DNA of 64,000 nucleotides from Rhizomys pruinosus (lineage: Eukaryota > Chordata > Mammalia > Rodentia > Spalacidae), in contig VZQC01013287.1 of the NCBI GenBank assembly GCA_009823505.1, forward strand, positions 3,427,324 to 3,491,323, read 5' to 3'. The stretch's first letter is position 1, and every line of letters starts with the position of its first letter. Shown here piece by piece: positions 1 to 10,759 of this stretch. The notes beneath the pieces are model-generated. The model was not told where the DNA came from. It made no database searches and saw only the letters and a list, made by a program, of their open reading frames with translations. The translations under genes were made by a program, and so were the position numbers.

Positions 1-3000
1 GCCATCTCTATTTCCTCCCTGGTGAAGTCTGTTCAGCTCTTTACTCCGTCTTTTGAGTGAGTCATTTGTTTTCTTGTTTGTTTTTAGAGTAGTTTATATA
101 TTCTGGAAGTTAGTGCTCTGTCAGATGTATCAGCAGTGAAGGTTTCCTCCCACTCTGTGGGTTTTCTCCTCACTTCCATGATTGTTTCTTTTGCTGTACA
201 GAAGCTTTTGAGTTTTATAAGGTCCTACTTGTCAACTGTCAACCTTGTTTCCTGTGCAGCTGCTATCTGATTTAGAAAGTCTTTTTCTATGCCTATGTCT
301 TGTAGGTTGCTGCCAACTTTTTCTTCTATCACCTTCAGAGTTTTGGGTTTCATGTTGAGGTCTTTGATCCATTTGGAGTTGATTTTTGTACAGGGTGAGA
401 GGTAGGGGTTTAATTTCATTCTTCTGCAAGTGGTGATCCAGTTTTGCCAACACCATTTGCTGAAGATGCTGTCTTTCCTCCGTTGAGTCTTTTTGACCCC
501 CTTGTTAAATATGAGGTAGCTGAAATTGTATTTGCTCAAGTTTGGAACATCAGTTTTATTCCATTGGTCTACAGGTATATTTTTGTGCCAGTAGTAGGCT
601 GTTTTATGACTATAGCCCTGTATAGTTTAAAGTATGCTATAGAGATCCCCCCTGTATTGCTCTTTTCACTCAGGGTTGCTTTGGCTATTTGGGGTCTTTC
701 ATTTGTGCATATGAATTTAAGGATTTTTTCCCATGCATGTGAAGAAAGTCTTGGGGATTTTAATTGGGATTGCATTAAATATGTATCTTAATTTGGTAGA
801 ATGGACATTTTTACTATATTAATTTTTCCAACCCATGAGCATGGGAGGTCATTCCATCTTCTGATGTCATTTTCGATCTCTTTCTTCAGAGGTTTATAAT
901 TTTTGTTGTAGAGATCTTTGGTGTCTTTGGTTAGGTTTGTTCCTAGGTATTTTATTGTTTTTGAGGCTATTGTGAGTGGGAAGATCTCCTCGTATTCCTT
1001 CTTTAGTTGATTGTTGGTGTAAAGAAAGGCTACTGATTTCTCTAGGTTAATTTTGTATCCTGACACTTTACTGAAACTCCCAATCATTTCTAGGAGTTTT
1101 CTGATTGAGTTTTTAGCATCCCTTAGGTGACTATCACATCGTCTGCAAAGAGGAATAGTTTGAATTCCTCTGTTCTAACTAGTACTCCTTTAATATCCTT
1201 TTCTTGCCTTATTGCCCTAGCAAGTGTTTCAAGCACTATATTGAAGGAGAGTGGTATCAGGGGGCAGCCTTGCCAATTTCCTACATTTAAGGGGAATCCT
1301 TCTAACTTTTCTCCATTTAGGATGATGTTGGCTGTGGGTTTCTTGTATATGGCTTTGATTATGTTGAAGAATGATCCTTCCAGTCCAATTCCCTCTAGGA
1401 CTTTAAGCGTGAAGGGCTGTTGGATTTTGTAGAAGGCCTTCTCTGCATCAATTGAGATGATTGTGTGGTTTTTGTCTTTCAGTCCATTCATGTGTTTTAT
1501 TATATTTATAGGTTTACATATGTTGAACCATCCCTGCATCTCTGGTATGACTCCAACTTGATCATGATGGATGATCTTTTTGATGTGGGTCTGTATACAA
1601 TTTGAAAGTATTTTGTTGGGAATTTTTGCATCTATGTTCATTAATGAGATGGGTCTATAGCTTTCTTTTTTGCTTGTATCTTTGCCTGGTTTTGGTATTA
1701 GAGTGATTGTGGCTTCATAGAAGGAGTTTGGGAGAATTCCCTCTGTTTGTTTCCTTCTGAACAGTTTGAGTAGCAGTGGTTGTATGTATATATTTAAATG
1801 TTTTATAGAATTTTGCCATGTATATATTTAAATGTTTTATAGAATTCTGCCATGTATATCTTTAAATGTTTTATAGAATTCTGCCATGAAACTATCTGGG
1901 CTGGGGCTTTTTTTACTTGGGAGTTTTTTAATTACATCTTTAATTTCCTCAAATATTATGGGTCTATTTAAGCTGTCAATCTCTTCTTGGTTTAGCTTTG
2001 GTGATTCCCAGGATTTCAAATATTCATCCATTTTGCTTAGGTTTTCAAATTTAGTATAGGTTTTTGAAGTATTCCTATATGATTGCCTGGATCTTTTCAT
2101 TGTCTGTTGTGATGTTTCCCCTTTCATCACGAAGTCTATTTATTTGGAGTCACTCTTTCTTTTGGTTAACTGGGCTAGAGGTCTGTCTATGTTGTTTATT
2201 CTTTCAAAGAACCAACTTTTGGATTCATTGATTTTTGGTATTGTTTTCTTTGTTTCTATTTCATTGATTTCTGCTCTGATTTTTGTCATTTCTTCCTGTC
2301 TGTTGTGCTTAGGGTTCATTTGTTGTTGTCTTTCAAGTGTTTTTAGCTGCATAGTTAACTCATTTATTTGTGCTCTTTCTTTTTTTTTTTTTTTTAATAT
2401 AGGCACCCAGGGCTATAAACTTCCCTCTTAGGACTGCTTTTAAGGTGTCCCATAGGTTTTGTTGTGTTGTACTGTCATTGTCATTTAGTTCTAGGAATGT
2501 TTTTATTTCTTTCTTTATTTCTTCCTTGACCCATTCATTATTCAGGAGTGTGTTGTTTAGTCTCCATGTGTTCGTGTAGATAGTAGGGCTTATCTTGGTG
2601 TTAATATTGAGCTTTATTGCACTGTGGTCTGATAGAATGCATGAAATTATTTCAAATATTTTGTATTTGTTGAGGGTTTTTTTCTGTGTCCCTGTATGTG
2701 ATCAATTGTGGAGAATGTTCCGTGGGGTGCTGAGTAAAAAGTGTGTTCTTTGGTGTTTGGGTGGAATATTTGGTAGATGTCTGTGAGGTTCATTTGCTGT
2801 ATCATATTGTTCAGCTCAGATGTCTCTCTGTTTGTTCTTTGTCCAGTTGATCTGTCCAAGGGGCTCAGTGGGGGTATTGAAGTCCCCTATGAGTGTGCTG
2901 GGATTAATCTGTGCCTTGAGGTTCTGTAGAGTTGTGTTTATAAAGATTGGTACACTGGAGTTTGGTACATATATATTCATGATTGTGAAGTCTTCACAGT

Positions 3001-3331
3001 TAATTTTCCCTTTACTAAGGATGTAATGTTCCTCTTTTTCTCTTCTGATTGCTTTTACTTTGAAGTCTATTTTGTCTGATATTAAAATAGCAACTCCTGC
3101 TTTCTTTTTGGTACCATTTGCTTGGAATATTTTTTTCCATCCTTTCACTTTCAGTTGGCACCTATCCTTGAGGGTGAGATGGGTTTCTTGTAGAGAGCAT
3201 ATAGATGGGTTCTGTTTCCTAATCCATTCTCCCAGTCTATGCCTTTTGATTGGGGAGTTTAGTCCATTAATATTTAAGGTTATAATTGAGAGATGTGTGT
3301 TTCTTCCTTTCCCCTTATCGTCCGTTTGCAT
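1..3331 (-). pseudogene. L1 ORF2 (endonuclease/reverse transcriptase), broken
   Basis: In a live element this protein nicks target DNA and copies L1 RNA at the nick. The start is the ATG at 3331. The first open block (3331-2816) is the apurinic-type endonuclease: it shows the LQETHL glutamate motif and a later IGDFNTP aspartate motif. After a frameshift near 2820-2860, blocks at 2859-2647, 2406-2140, 2130-1837 and 1641-1123 share one frame. The last of these reaches the reverse transcriptase FADD motif, then stops at 1123-1125. Reading resumes in another frame at 1087-788 and 775-569, and again at 539-225. The multiple frames show long decay. The part after the reverse transcriptase continues to the window edge. 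Confidence 0.92.
1784..1885 (-). repeat. 34-bp unit present three times inside L1 ORF2
   Basis: The unit (ATGTATATATTTAAATGTTT plus 14 more bases) begins at 1784, 1818 and 1852 with only one or two substitutions between copies. The extra 68 bases are not a multiple of three, so a compensating change is needed for the frame to continue. The rest of ORF2 is not repeated. Confidence 0.9.
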
Positions 3332-3338
3332 TTTTGGT

Positions 3339-4535
3339 CTAGGTTTCTACTTTTGCAGTTATGCTTTTATTAATTTCCATTTCAAGGTGCCTGAGGATAG
3401 CTGCTCCTCTCCTCTGCCCTTTGAATTGCTCAAGTGTTCTCTGAAGGTTTGGTTTTCCAGACATGTATTCTTTCATCTTGTTTATGTCATGGAAGCTTTT
3501 TCTCTTTCCTTCAATGAGAATTGACATTTTTGCTGGGTATAGTAACCTGGGTTGGCATTTGTAGTCATTTAGCACTGGGAATGCTTTGCTCCACATTCTT
3601 GCTTTTATAGTTTGCACTGAGAAGTCAGCTGTAATTCTAATAGGTTTCCCCTTATATGTAACTTGTTGCTTTTCTATTGTGGGTCTTAGAATCTTGTCTT
3701 TGTATTGGGTGGCTAGCGTTTTAACTATGGTATGGTGTGGGGAGTTTCTTTTCTGGTCTTGTCTATTTGGTGTTCTATGTGCTTCTTGTATTTGTATGGG
3801 TTTGTCTTTTTTTAGTTTGGAAAAATTTTATCTATTATTATGTTGAAGAATCTGATCAATAGCCTTCTCTTGGGATTCTTCTCCTTCCTGTATTCCTATG
3901 ATGTGGAGGTTTGATCTTTTCATAGTGTCCCACATTTCCTGGTTGGTCCAGTCTTGTGTATTTTTAAATTTTTCATAGTTTTTACTTGAGCTTTTTAGTT
4001 GTTCTGTGTTATGTTCTAGGTCTGATATTCTTTTCTCTGCTTCTTCCATTCTACTTCTGAGGCTTTTTCCCATTCTTTCCTCTTGATTGGATGAGTATTC
4101 AATTTCCTTTTTTATTTTGTCTTATGTTTTCTTTACTATTTCTACTTCCTTTTGGAGGTTCTCAATCTCTTCTTCTAGCTCCTTGCTTCCTTGGTTGGTT
4201 TCCTTTTTCATTTCGGCATGGGATCTTTTCACTGTTTCCACTTCCTTCCAGAGTTTGTCATTTTCTCCCCCTAGTTCTTTCCAGAGTTTGTCATTTTCTC
4301 CTTTTAGTTCTTTCTGAAGATTGTCATTCTTTTCCTCCAGGTCTTTTCTGAGTTTTTCATTCTCTCCTCTTAGTTCCATGATTTCTTTGAATATATCTGC
4401 AATTGTTTTATGATCTGTGTCCTGTGTTACCTCCAGGGAGGTCCTATTGTGGGAATCCTCCATAGGTTCACTAGACTTTAGTGTGGAATTATTCTGTGCT
4501 TTTCCCATATTATTCTTTCTTTGTGCTCTTAGCAT
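3339..4535 (-). pseudogene. L1 ORF1 (coiled-coil RNA-binding protein), two in-frame stops
   Basis: ORF1p trimerises through a coiled coil and packages L1 RNA. From the ATG at 4535 one frame runs the whole length, about 398 codons, interrupted only by TAA at 4122-4124 and TAA at 3828-3830. The amino-terminal 140 residues are charged, with an 11-residue repeat (NDKLWKEL-type) inside the coiled coil. The middle block has the RRM-like region (DLEHNTEQL, SNLHIIGIQEGEE). The last block ends in the basic carboxyl-terminal domain (ARMWSKAFPVLNDY). It ends seven bases before the ORF2 start, the usual tight arrangement. The start choice rests on there being no longer in-frame extension that looks like coding sequence. 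Confidence 0.9.
4244..4345 (-). repeat. 33-bp tandem repeat coding an 11-residue coiled-coil unit in ORF1
   Basis: The plus strand reads 'TTTCCAGAGTTTGTCATTTT' twice 33 bp apart, with a third, more diverged copy ('TTTCTGAAGATTGTCATTCT') 33 bp further on. In protein this is three successive 11-residue units ending NDNLQKEL / NDKLWKEL / NDKLWKEV. The unit is a multiple of three, so it changes coiled-coil length without shifting frame. Confidence 0.85.
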
Positions 4536-4689
4536 GTGGGTTTCCTTTTGCCTGTATTCCGATGCAAATCACAAATGCCTCTTCACTGTGTTGAAGGATC
4601 ATTTTCCCTGATTCCTTCTCTTTATTTATGGAGTGTTGACTTGTCCAGATTTCAGGCTTTCAATTTTGGTTATATACTGGGAGGTATAG

Positions 4690-5072
4690 CTCATTCTTCC
4701 CTTTCTATTCTGCAAGCACTGGGTAGGTAACAGCCATTCTGACACCTCTGAGCCCTGTGCTCCCTCTGCTGCTGCCAGCCAGTTCCTCTAGGTTGGTTGT
4801 AGGGCTTACTGAACACTCCCTCTGGAATTCCAGTTGAGGGGGTGACCTCCCTTTCCCACAATCCCCTACCAGATGCAGACAAGGTACAGTAACCTGCAGC
4901 TGAGCTAGTTTGGCCCAGAACACCTGCCTGTGTGCCCAGTAGGCCTACCTTCCCTTTCCCACAATCCCCTACCAGATGCAGATATGGTGAAGTTGCCTGC
5001 AGCTGAGCTGGTCTGGCCCAGGTCACTAGCCTATGTGCCCAGCAGGCCTAGCCTCCCTTTCCCACAATCCCC
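4690..5072 (-). promoter_or_regulatory. L1 5'UTR with tandem 103-bp promoter monomers
   Basis: The marker 'CTTTCCCACAATCCCCTA' recurs at 4851, 4954 and 5057, a regular 103-bp period, giving two full monomers and a partial third. The monomers share 'CCAGATGCAGA', 'CTGCAGCTGAGCT' and 'GTGCCCAGTAGGCCTA'-type blocks. In mouse L1, tandem 5'UTR monomers carry the internal promoter; the same role here is inferred from position. Confidence 0.8.
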
Positions 5073-5113
5073 TAAAAATAGGATTCTTTAAGGTATTAAA
5101 ATAGCTTTTAATT

Positions 5114-5365
5114 GGGGCTGGAGAGATGGCCTAGCGGTTAAGAGCGCCGACCGCTCTTACAGAGGACCCGGGTTCGATCCCCAGCACCCACATGGCGGCC
5201 GAGAACCATCTGAAACTCCCAATTCCAGGAGAACTCCAGTTCCAGGGGAATCCGACACCCCCCTCTGACCTCCGCGGCATTGCACGACATGGGTGCACAG
5301 ACCTGCATGCAGACAGTACATTCATAAATAAATAAATAAAATTTAAAAAAAAAATTAAAAAAAAG
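5114..5365 (+). mobile_element. B2 SINE, young subfamily, 13-bp TSD
   Basis: It starts GGGGCTGGAGAGATGGCCTAG, has a pol III B box (GGTTCGATCC at 5171-5180) and ends in an AAATAAATAAAT-type tail. Exact flanking repeats ATAGCTTTTAATT lie at 5101-5113 and 5366-5378. It carries the internal duplication AATTCCAGGAGAACTCCAGT shared with the copies at 12478, 18489 and 58211. Confidence 0.96.
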
Positions 5366-5378
5366 ATAGCTTTTAATT

Positions 5379-6156
5379 GCTAGACAATTCTTGGTGTTTG
5401 AAGGTAGTTCTCAACAAAGATAACAAGTTACTCCTGAGAGTTTATCCATTTAGCTTTCAAGAGCTAAGACTGACGATGGCCAATATTTTCAGGATTGTTG
5501 TGGTTTTTTCCAATTTATTTCTCCCAAACAGCCTCATGGCTGAAAGGAACCTAAAAGTTGGCCAAAAGTCACCAAGATATGGAAGGCTAGAGGCTCTAAG
5601 ACTCTTCCTTTTTGAACAGGAGGGACCCCTATGGTAAAGCAAGGTTTTTCCTTCCCTGTGTGGGCTGCCCTGGACTGGTCTCCACAGGTCCAAAGCAGCC
5701 ATATATGGATCTGGAAACCCAGAAAGACAAACCTTCTACAGAAACGAGCTAGGTAAGCAGGCTCAGGCACAGTTTAGTCCAGGCCCCAACCATCCAGGGC
5801 ACTCACTTTCTGCTGTTTTAATTGCTTCCTGCTCTCTGTAGAGGGGCTGAGGGGCACTGTCCTTACCACGGTCCAGACTACCCCGTACTGGGAATCATTC
5901 TGTGTCTTAGCGCCTATCCTGTTAAATAAGCAGGGCTGGAATGAATCTCTAAGTTCCCCATCAGTTTAAAGAGTCTATGTTTCCAACGTAAGAACAAAAT
6001 AAGAATGAAAACGCATCTAAAAAAATAAGCTTTTTCATTTTTAAAAGTCTCCTCCTGGGTAGAAAAGCTGCTCTGCTCACAAGTTTAATTACAGATAAAC
6101 TCAACTGCATTCTGCACACCAGCCTTTGACTCTCTGGAAAGTGGAAGGCAACCTAC
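5379..6156. other. Intron, no recognised element
   Basis: Low-copy-looking sequence between the B2 and the next PDE11A exon. ORFs of up to about 86 codons on either strand have no family resemblance and no splice context. I see no repeat and no regulatory motif worth naming. Confidence 0.5.
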
Positions 6157-6297
6157 TGGCGACTCGATGTCTTCTAGAAGTAAAACAGAACAGCGTTCAC
6201 ATTTCAACAGCGTTTGGGCCCGGTGCATTATTTTCTTGACAATTTTCTCCAGGTCAGTCTGTTCTTCAAAGAGGTCATTAACCACCTCTAGCAGAGC
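6157..6297 (-). CDS. PDE11A: PDE11A internal exon: GAF-A/GAF-B linker and start of GAF-B
   Basis: PDE11A hydrolyses cAMP and cGMP in the cytosol; its amino-terminal half carries two GAF domains, which regulate or dimerise the enzyme. This 141-bp exon reads 47 codons with no stop, beginning ALLEVVNDLFEEQTDLEKIV and ending LLKCERCSVLLLEDIESP, the PDE11A linker helix and first strands of GAF-B as I recognise them. The acceptor is a pyrimidine tract plus CTTTCCCCAG immediately before GCTCTG. The donor is CCA|GTAGGT. Both boundaries are phase 0. The preceding exon is 4.46 kb away at 10760..10849 and joins exactly in frame. The following exon would lie left of the window. The sequence is free of damage. 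Confidence 0.96.
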
Positions 6298-6844
6298 CTG
6301 GGGAAAGAGATGGGTGTGTTTAGGCGGCTGTAAGACTGAGAAGCATCAGCTTTTCCTCCCTCCAAACTCCAGGAAGCATTTGCTCTAATAACATAAATAT
6401 TTTGTGTGACTAATTTTCAAGCATTTATGGTTATTTTAGCATAGCTAGGTAATTTTACTTTATAACATACTTTTAAATTGAAAAATACAACTGGAGAACA
6501 CGACCCATTTGCATAGCTGGGGCCATGCAGTCGTTACACGCAGGCATTTTTCCCACTCCAGTGGTTTTTCTGCAATGTGACAAGGTACAAATCCAACATT
6601 TTATAAATAACAAGTACTTTAATCTCTCCCAAGCACGTTTATTTCAGAAAACTACAAATCAGCCTTTCTTCAGTATCAGGAAAAATACCTTCCTAGCTCA
6701 ACTTGAGACTTATTTTCACTAAGATAAATCTCTCATAGAATTCTGAAAGAAATATATAGGAAGAATATTAATTAAAGTTTAGAGCTTTCAAAAATATATA
6801 AATTTTACACACCAATCCCTCTATATAAGAAGAGAAAATTCTTG

Positions 6845-7100
6845 GTTAGACATAGTGTCACACACCTTTAATCCCAGTACTCAGGAAGCAGAGGAAAGCA
6901 AATGAGTTTGAGGATAGCCTGGTCTATATATGAGTTTGAGGATAGCCTGGTCTATATATGAGTTTGAGGATAGCCTGGTCTATATATGAGTTTGAGAATA
7001 GCCTGGTCTATATATGAGTTTGAGGATAGTCTGGTCTATATATGAGTTCTGGGCCAGTCAGGGCTACATAGCAAGACTCTGTCTCAAAACAACAACAAAA
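6845..7100 (+). mobile_element. B1-like SINE with an expanded internal 28-bp repeat
   Basis: The left end is B1-like (CACACCTTTAATCCCAGTACTCAGGAAGCAGAGG) and the right end is B1-like (GGGCTACATAGCAAGACTCTGTCTC, A-rich tail). Between them the 28-bp segment ATGAGTTTGAGGATAGCCTG-type repeats five times. Confidence 0.88.
6902..7041 (+). repeat. 28-bp minisatellite, five copies, inside a B1
   Basis: Copies begin at 6902, 6930, 6958, 6986 and 7014 and differ by single bases (GAGGATAGCC / GAGAATAGCC / GAGGATAGTC). The array grew from B1 sequence itself. Confidence 0.95.
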
Positions 7101-7571
7101 GAGGTCCTAAATTAATGAAAAAAGTTAAGTTACAAATTGAACACTCTGTACTCATTTCAAAATTAAATTGCAATAACCTGTCACTTTCTCCTGCAAAGTG
7201 AGCTTGTAATTTATGCTTTGAAAAAATATTTGTTTGGAATCTTTAATGATATGATTTTTTTGAGACTTTTTAGAATAACAGCCTATGTACAGCTGGTGGA
7301 AATGATGCTTGTGTCAGAGCAATCAGAGAATGACAAGGCCAGTGAATTAGCTTGTGTTTTATTCAATAGAATTAAATAAGATGTTCGATTACAGTTCTGA
7401 CCTCTCACAAAAGGACTTCACGTAGCTTCAAGTTCACATCTATTCATCATGGTGTTAATCAACATCCCAAGGGCATGGTTAATTTTCAGCGTTATGAATG
7501 AATTTGATTTGTTCTGAAATCATCTGAAACAAAATTTCTTCTCTAACTCTACTCAGGTAGAAAAGCATTTC

Positions 7572-7719
7572 GGCCGGGCATGTTGGCACATGCCTTTAAT
7601 CCTAGCACTTGGGAGGCAGAGGCAGTCAGATCTTTGTGAGTAAGGCCAGCCTGGTCTACAGAGTGAGTTCCAGGACACCTGGGGCTATAGGGAGACCCTG
7701 TCTCAAAAAGACCAAAAAA
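7572..7719 (+). mobile_element. B1 SINE with 11-bp TSD
   Basis: A full B1 body from GGCCGGGCATG to CCCTGTCTCAAAAAGACC and an A tail. The direct repeat AAAAGCATTTC is at 7561-7571 and 7720-7730. Confidence 0.96.
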
Positions 7720-8545
7720 AAAAGCATTTCAATGAGTTAAGGGATTCATGAAATGAGTGTAGTTTATTGAGCTACTGAAGAGAACCCAGGTTCCTGGGTG
7801 GGGGGAGGTGTTCCCTTTGCAGAAAGACAGTGGCTGTGGCTAAGGGTCACATTGCTCCAAAGCAGAGAGAAGACCAGGAGGCGAGCACCCCTCAAGTGAA
7901 GCCCACCACTTAGGCATTTGGAGAGCAAACTGCTGTAAGAGGTGAATGCACTATAATTTTATCTTCAAAAGACAATCTTCAAAGCAAGATGATTGTCTGA
8001 GTAATTATAAGCAAATTCCCTCTTATTAAAGGGGAAACATTATTTCCTTAATCACCCAGATTATTTCTTTAGATGGTTCATATTAACTGAACAATTATTT
8101 AACTTTTCAATTTGTTATGATTGCACAGACAGCCCCTGGGACCTCTCTACAAGAACATTTCTCTCAGAGGAGAAACTAATGTTCCTGGAGTCTCATACTG
8201 ACAAATCATGTTATAGTAATTTTATTCCTTGTAATTCAAAATTGCTGCTTTACTAACAAGTGATGAAAGTTTTATGAATAACAATGAAGGCTAGCTCTAG
8301 AATGGGAGAAAAAGAGGAGAAAATCCAGGGTGGCAAGTAGTTTAACAGATAGCAGAAACACTTCACACAGCTGGATTTGCCCTGGTTCTTACAAATGTGC
8401 AAGAAACAAGTTCTGTACTCGTTCTCTTCCTTCTACCCCTGAGCTCATCTCAGTGCTTTCCACTACTCTTATCTATGCAATCTTCTTCATATTAACTCAG
8501 TAAGTCTTCTGCCTTTAAATGCTACATTAATATCAGTGGTTCCAA

Positions 8546-8571
8546 ATAATAATAATAATAATAATAATAAT
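8546..8571 (+). repeat. (AAT)n microsatellite
   Basis: Pure AAT trinucleotide run of about eight units. Confidence 0.95.
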
Positions 8572-8589
8572 CTGCCCCCCCATTTCAAA

Positions 8590-9215
8590 TATAGGCCCTT
8601 TATCCAACTCCAGATGCTCGAAGTCTCCTTGACTTGCTTCCCACATCAGCAAACCCCACCTCTGTCACCACTGATTCGGGGGAATTTCCCATGTCTCACT
8701 GCCTTGGTGCTGACTATCTCTTCTCTTGACTTCAGAACAGTCTTCTAAGCCCTCTCCCTGTCTTCAATCTCCTTCTCCTTTCCTCTTCCCCAGTACATCA
8801 CTGTCTCAGTTGCTTTTCTTTTATTCTCTCCCTTTATCGCTCTGCTCCCCAAATCCACCAACCAAAGGCCTTTTCACCTGTCTGTATGCACAGCCTGGAA
8901 TGTTCTTTCCAGATCTTCATGGGGCTCTGCTTCTCATTTCATTCAGATCTCTACTTACATCCTCTCCTCCTCATCATCAACTTTTCTACCCTTTCATCAC
9001 CTTTGACAATAAATGTCTGTCCAATCTATGCCTTCCACACTAGTTTCTATTCCTTTCTCTCATTTTATTTGTTTATAGTGCTGGTCATTGTCTAGCATAA
9101 TGTTGTTTTACCTTTTTTCTATTATCTATTGTTCCAACTAGAATAATAAGTTCCACAAGGAAAGAGATTTTGGACAGACAATGTCTAATGAGAAACAAAC
9201 AGTATCTGTTGAATG
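8590..9215 (+). mobile_element. Ancient L2 LINE 3' fragment
   Basis: Pyrimidine-rich sequence with the L2 3'-end signature as I know it: 'CCTGGAATGTTCTTTCCAGATCTTCATGG...', then 'CATTCAGATCTCTACTTACATC', then 'ACTAGAATAATAAGTTCCAC'. Diverged, as expected of a relic predating rodents. The left boundary is approximate. Confidence 0.65.
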
Positions 9216-9642
9216 GATAATTGAATTGTAGCATACATAGCACATAAAGATTAATAAAATAAGAGATTTACCTTATGGAACTCATAGTGTAGTTGGAGAG
9301 GAGAGCTATCATTATATCTTATAATACAGCATGATGGATACCCGCAATACGATGAGGAAGACAGAAAAGAGAGAAAAAGGGATTAACTGGAAGGCTGAGC
9401 AGAGTCTGAAGAATACACGAGGCAGTTGGCTTGAAAGAGAGAAGCGGGTGTGAGGCATTTAAGTCGGAGGAGGTTATGGTCAGAGGTATGATAAAGTCAA
9501 GCAAACATGCTGCTTCCCAGAAGTTAGGGATCATGTTGCTGGAAGAGCAAACGAAAGGAAGTCAGTGGCAGACAGGGGTCTGAGGACGAAAAGAAGAGCA
9601 GACCTGAGAAAAGGTGTGTGAGGTCGCAGTACGGAGGACTCG

Positions 9643-9812
9643 AGTCCACGGTGTGCATCTGCTAAGTGTGAAGTAGAGTCAACGTTGTGCATCTGCTAAC
9701 TGTGAAGTAGAGTCAATGGTGTGCATCTGCTAAGTGTGAAGTAGAGTCAACGGTGTGCATTTGCTAACTGTGAAGTAGAGTCAACAGTGTGCATCTGCTA
9801 ACTGTGAAGTAG
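9643..9812 (+). repeat. 34-bp minisatellite, five copies
   Basis: Unit AGTCAACGGTGTGCATCTGC plus 14 bases begins at 9643, 9677, 9711, 9745 and 9779. Variants alternate CTAAGTGTG and CTAACTGTG. Confidence 0.95.
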
Positions 9813-9883
9813 TCATTATCGTAACACTTAGTAAATGAAATTTTAATCAGTTTCCCTACCAGATTAGCCAAAGGGATACAAAC

Positions 9884-10106
9884 CTTTTTTTATTTATTTT
9901 ATTTTTATTTATTTTTTTATGTGAATGAATGTACTGTCTGCATGTAGGTTGGTGCACCCGTGTCATGCAATGCCGCAGAGGTCAGAAGAGGGTGTAGGAT
10001 TCCCCTGGAACTGGAGTTAAAGACGGTTCGCAGCTGCCATGTGGGTGCTGGGGATCGAACCCGGGTCCTCTTGCGCTCTTAACTGCTAGGCCATCTCTCC
10101 AGCTCT
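9884..10106 (-). mobile_element. B2 SINE (minus) with 11-bp TSD
   Basis: The reverse complement begins GAGCTGGAGAGATGGCCTAGC and has the B box GGTTCGATCCCC. The exact direct repeat GGGATACAAAC is at 9873-9883 and 10107-10117. It lacks the internal duplication present in the other young B2 copies. Confidence 0.95.
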
Positions 10107-10759
10107 GGGATACAAACTTTTTAAAATATCTTCTTATTGGCCCTGTTTCTAGGTTGTTAGCAGTCATTTTCATATACCTAAATTAGAGTGAGCTTAATAT
10201 AATTTAACCTCTAGTTGAGATTAACATTTTATGAGCATCCAGGTTTTTTAACTTCTTTATAACTCCTGAAAAAATATGAGAAAATATGCCTCTTGCATCC
10301 CTTAATAATTCTATTAAAAAGTGCTTGTATCATTTTTCTAAATACTTTGTGATGCTCTTCTAGAAAAATTCAAATTAAGTTCAAAAGCAAAGTCTGGGAG
10401 GAATGAAATCGTGCTGTAACAAACTGTACTTCTTGAAGAAACTAAACTGTAAAAACATCACCAAATTGTGTTGTTTCAAAGCTACAAGCACTGAGGGTAC
10501 ATCTGCTGTCAGTCGTAGAAACATGAGATTAGTTTCCTTTTAATAAGAAACTAGTTCTATTCTCTAGAAACAACAACAGTGAATTTGCATTCACTTCCAT
10601 CTGGCTTATTGCTTAAAGGGTGTCTTCAGCCATGCCATTGCAGGATTGCACAAAGGAAAGCCATTCTCAGTCTAGACACAGATCATCTGCTGCTTTTCAA
10701 ACATGGGGTGACTCACAGAAGCCAGAAAGACACGGCCTGCACTGCCTCTTTTCACTCAC

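Larger units (their letters stand above)
1..5072 (-). mobile_element. Large 5'-complete LINE-1, window edge cuts its 3' part
   Basis: Reading the minus strand from 5072 downwards gives a rodent L1 in its proper order: 5'UTR with tandem monomers, an ORF1 coiled-coil protein, a gap of a few bases, then ORF2 with endonuclease and reverse transcriptase. The ORF2 carboxyl end and the 3'UTR lie beyond base 1. Several frameshifts and stops break both ORFs, so this copy cannot move itself. The 5' boundary is taken where the third monomer stops near 5072. It lies in what I infer is a PDE11A intron, in the same orientation as the gene. Confidence 0.93.
6298..10759 (-). other. PDE11A: PDE11A intron between the two exons (4462 bp)
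   Basis: Bounded by donor GTGAGTG (reverse complement of 10753-10759) and acceptor CAG (6298-6300). It holds B1 copies at 6845 and 7572, an L2 relic, a 34-bp minisatellite and a B2 at 9884, described separately. The stretches 6298-6844, 7731-8589, 9216-9642 and 10118-10759 show nothing else that I recognise apart from (AAT)n at 8546-8571. Confidence 0.9.

Noticed and set aside
444..4730. Plus-strand ORFs of 60-154 codons across the first 4.7 kb
   Set aside because: They are antisense shadows of the minus-strand L1.
5114..5200. tRNA-like A and B boxes as a possible tRNA gene
   Set aside because: They belong to a B2 SINE (TSD, A-rich tail) and there is no cloverleaf-complete tRNA.
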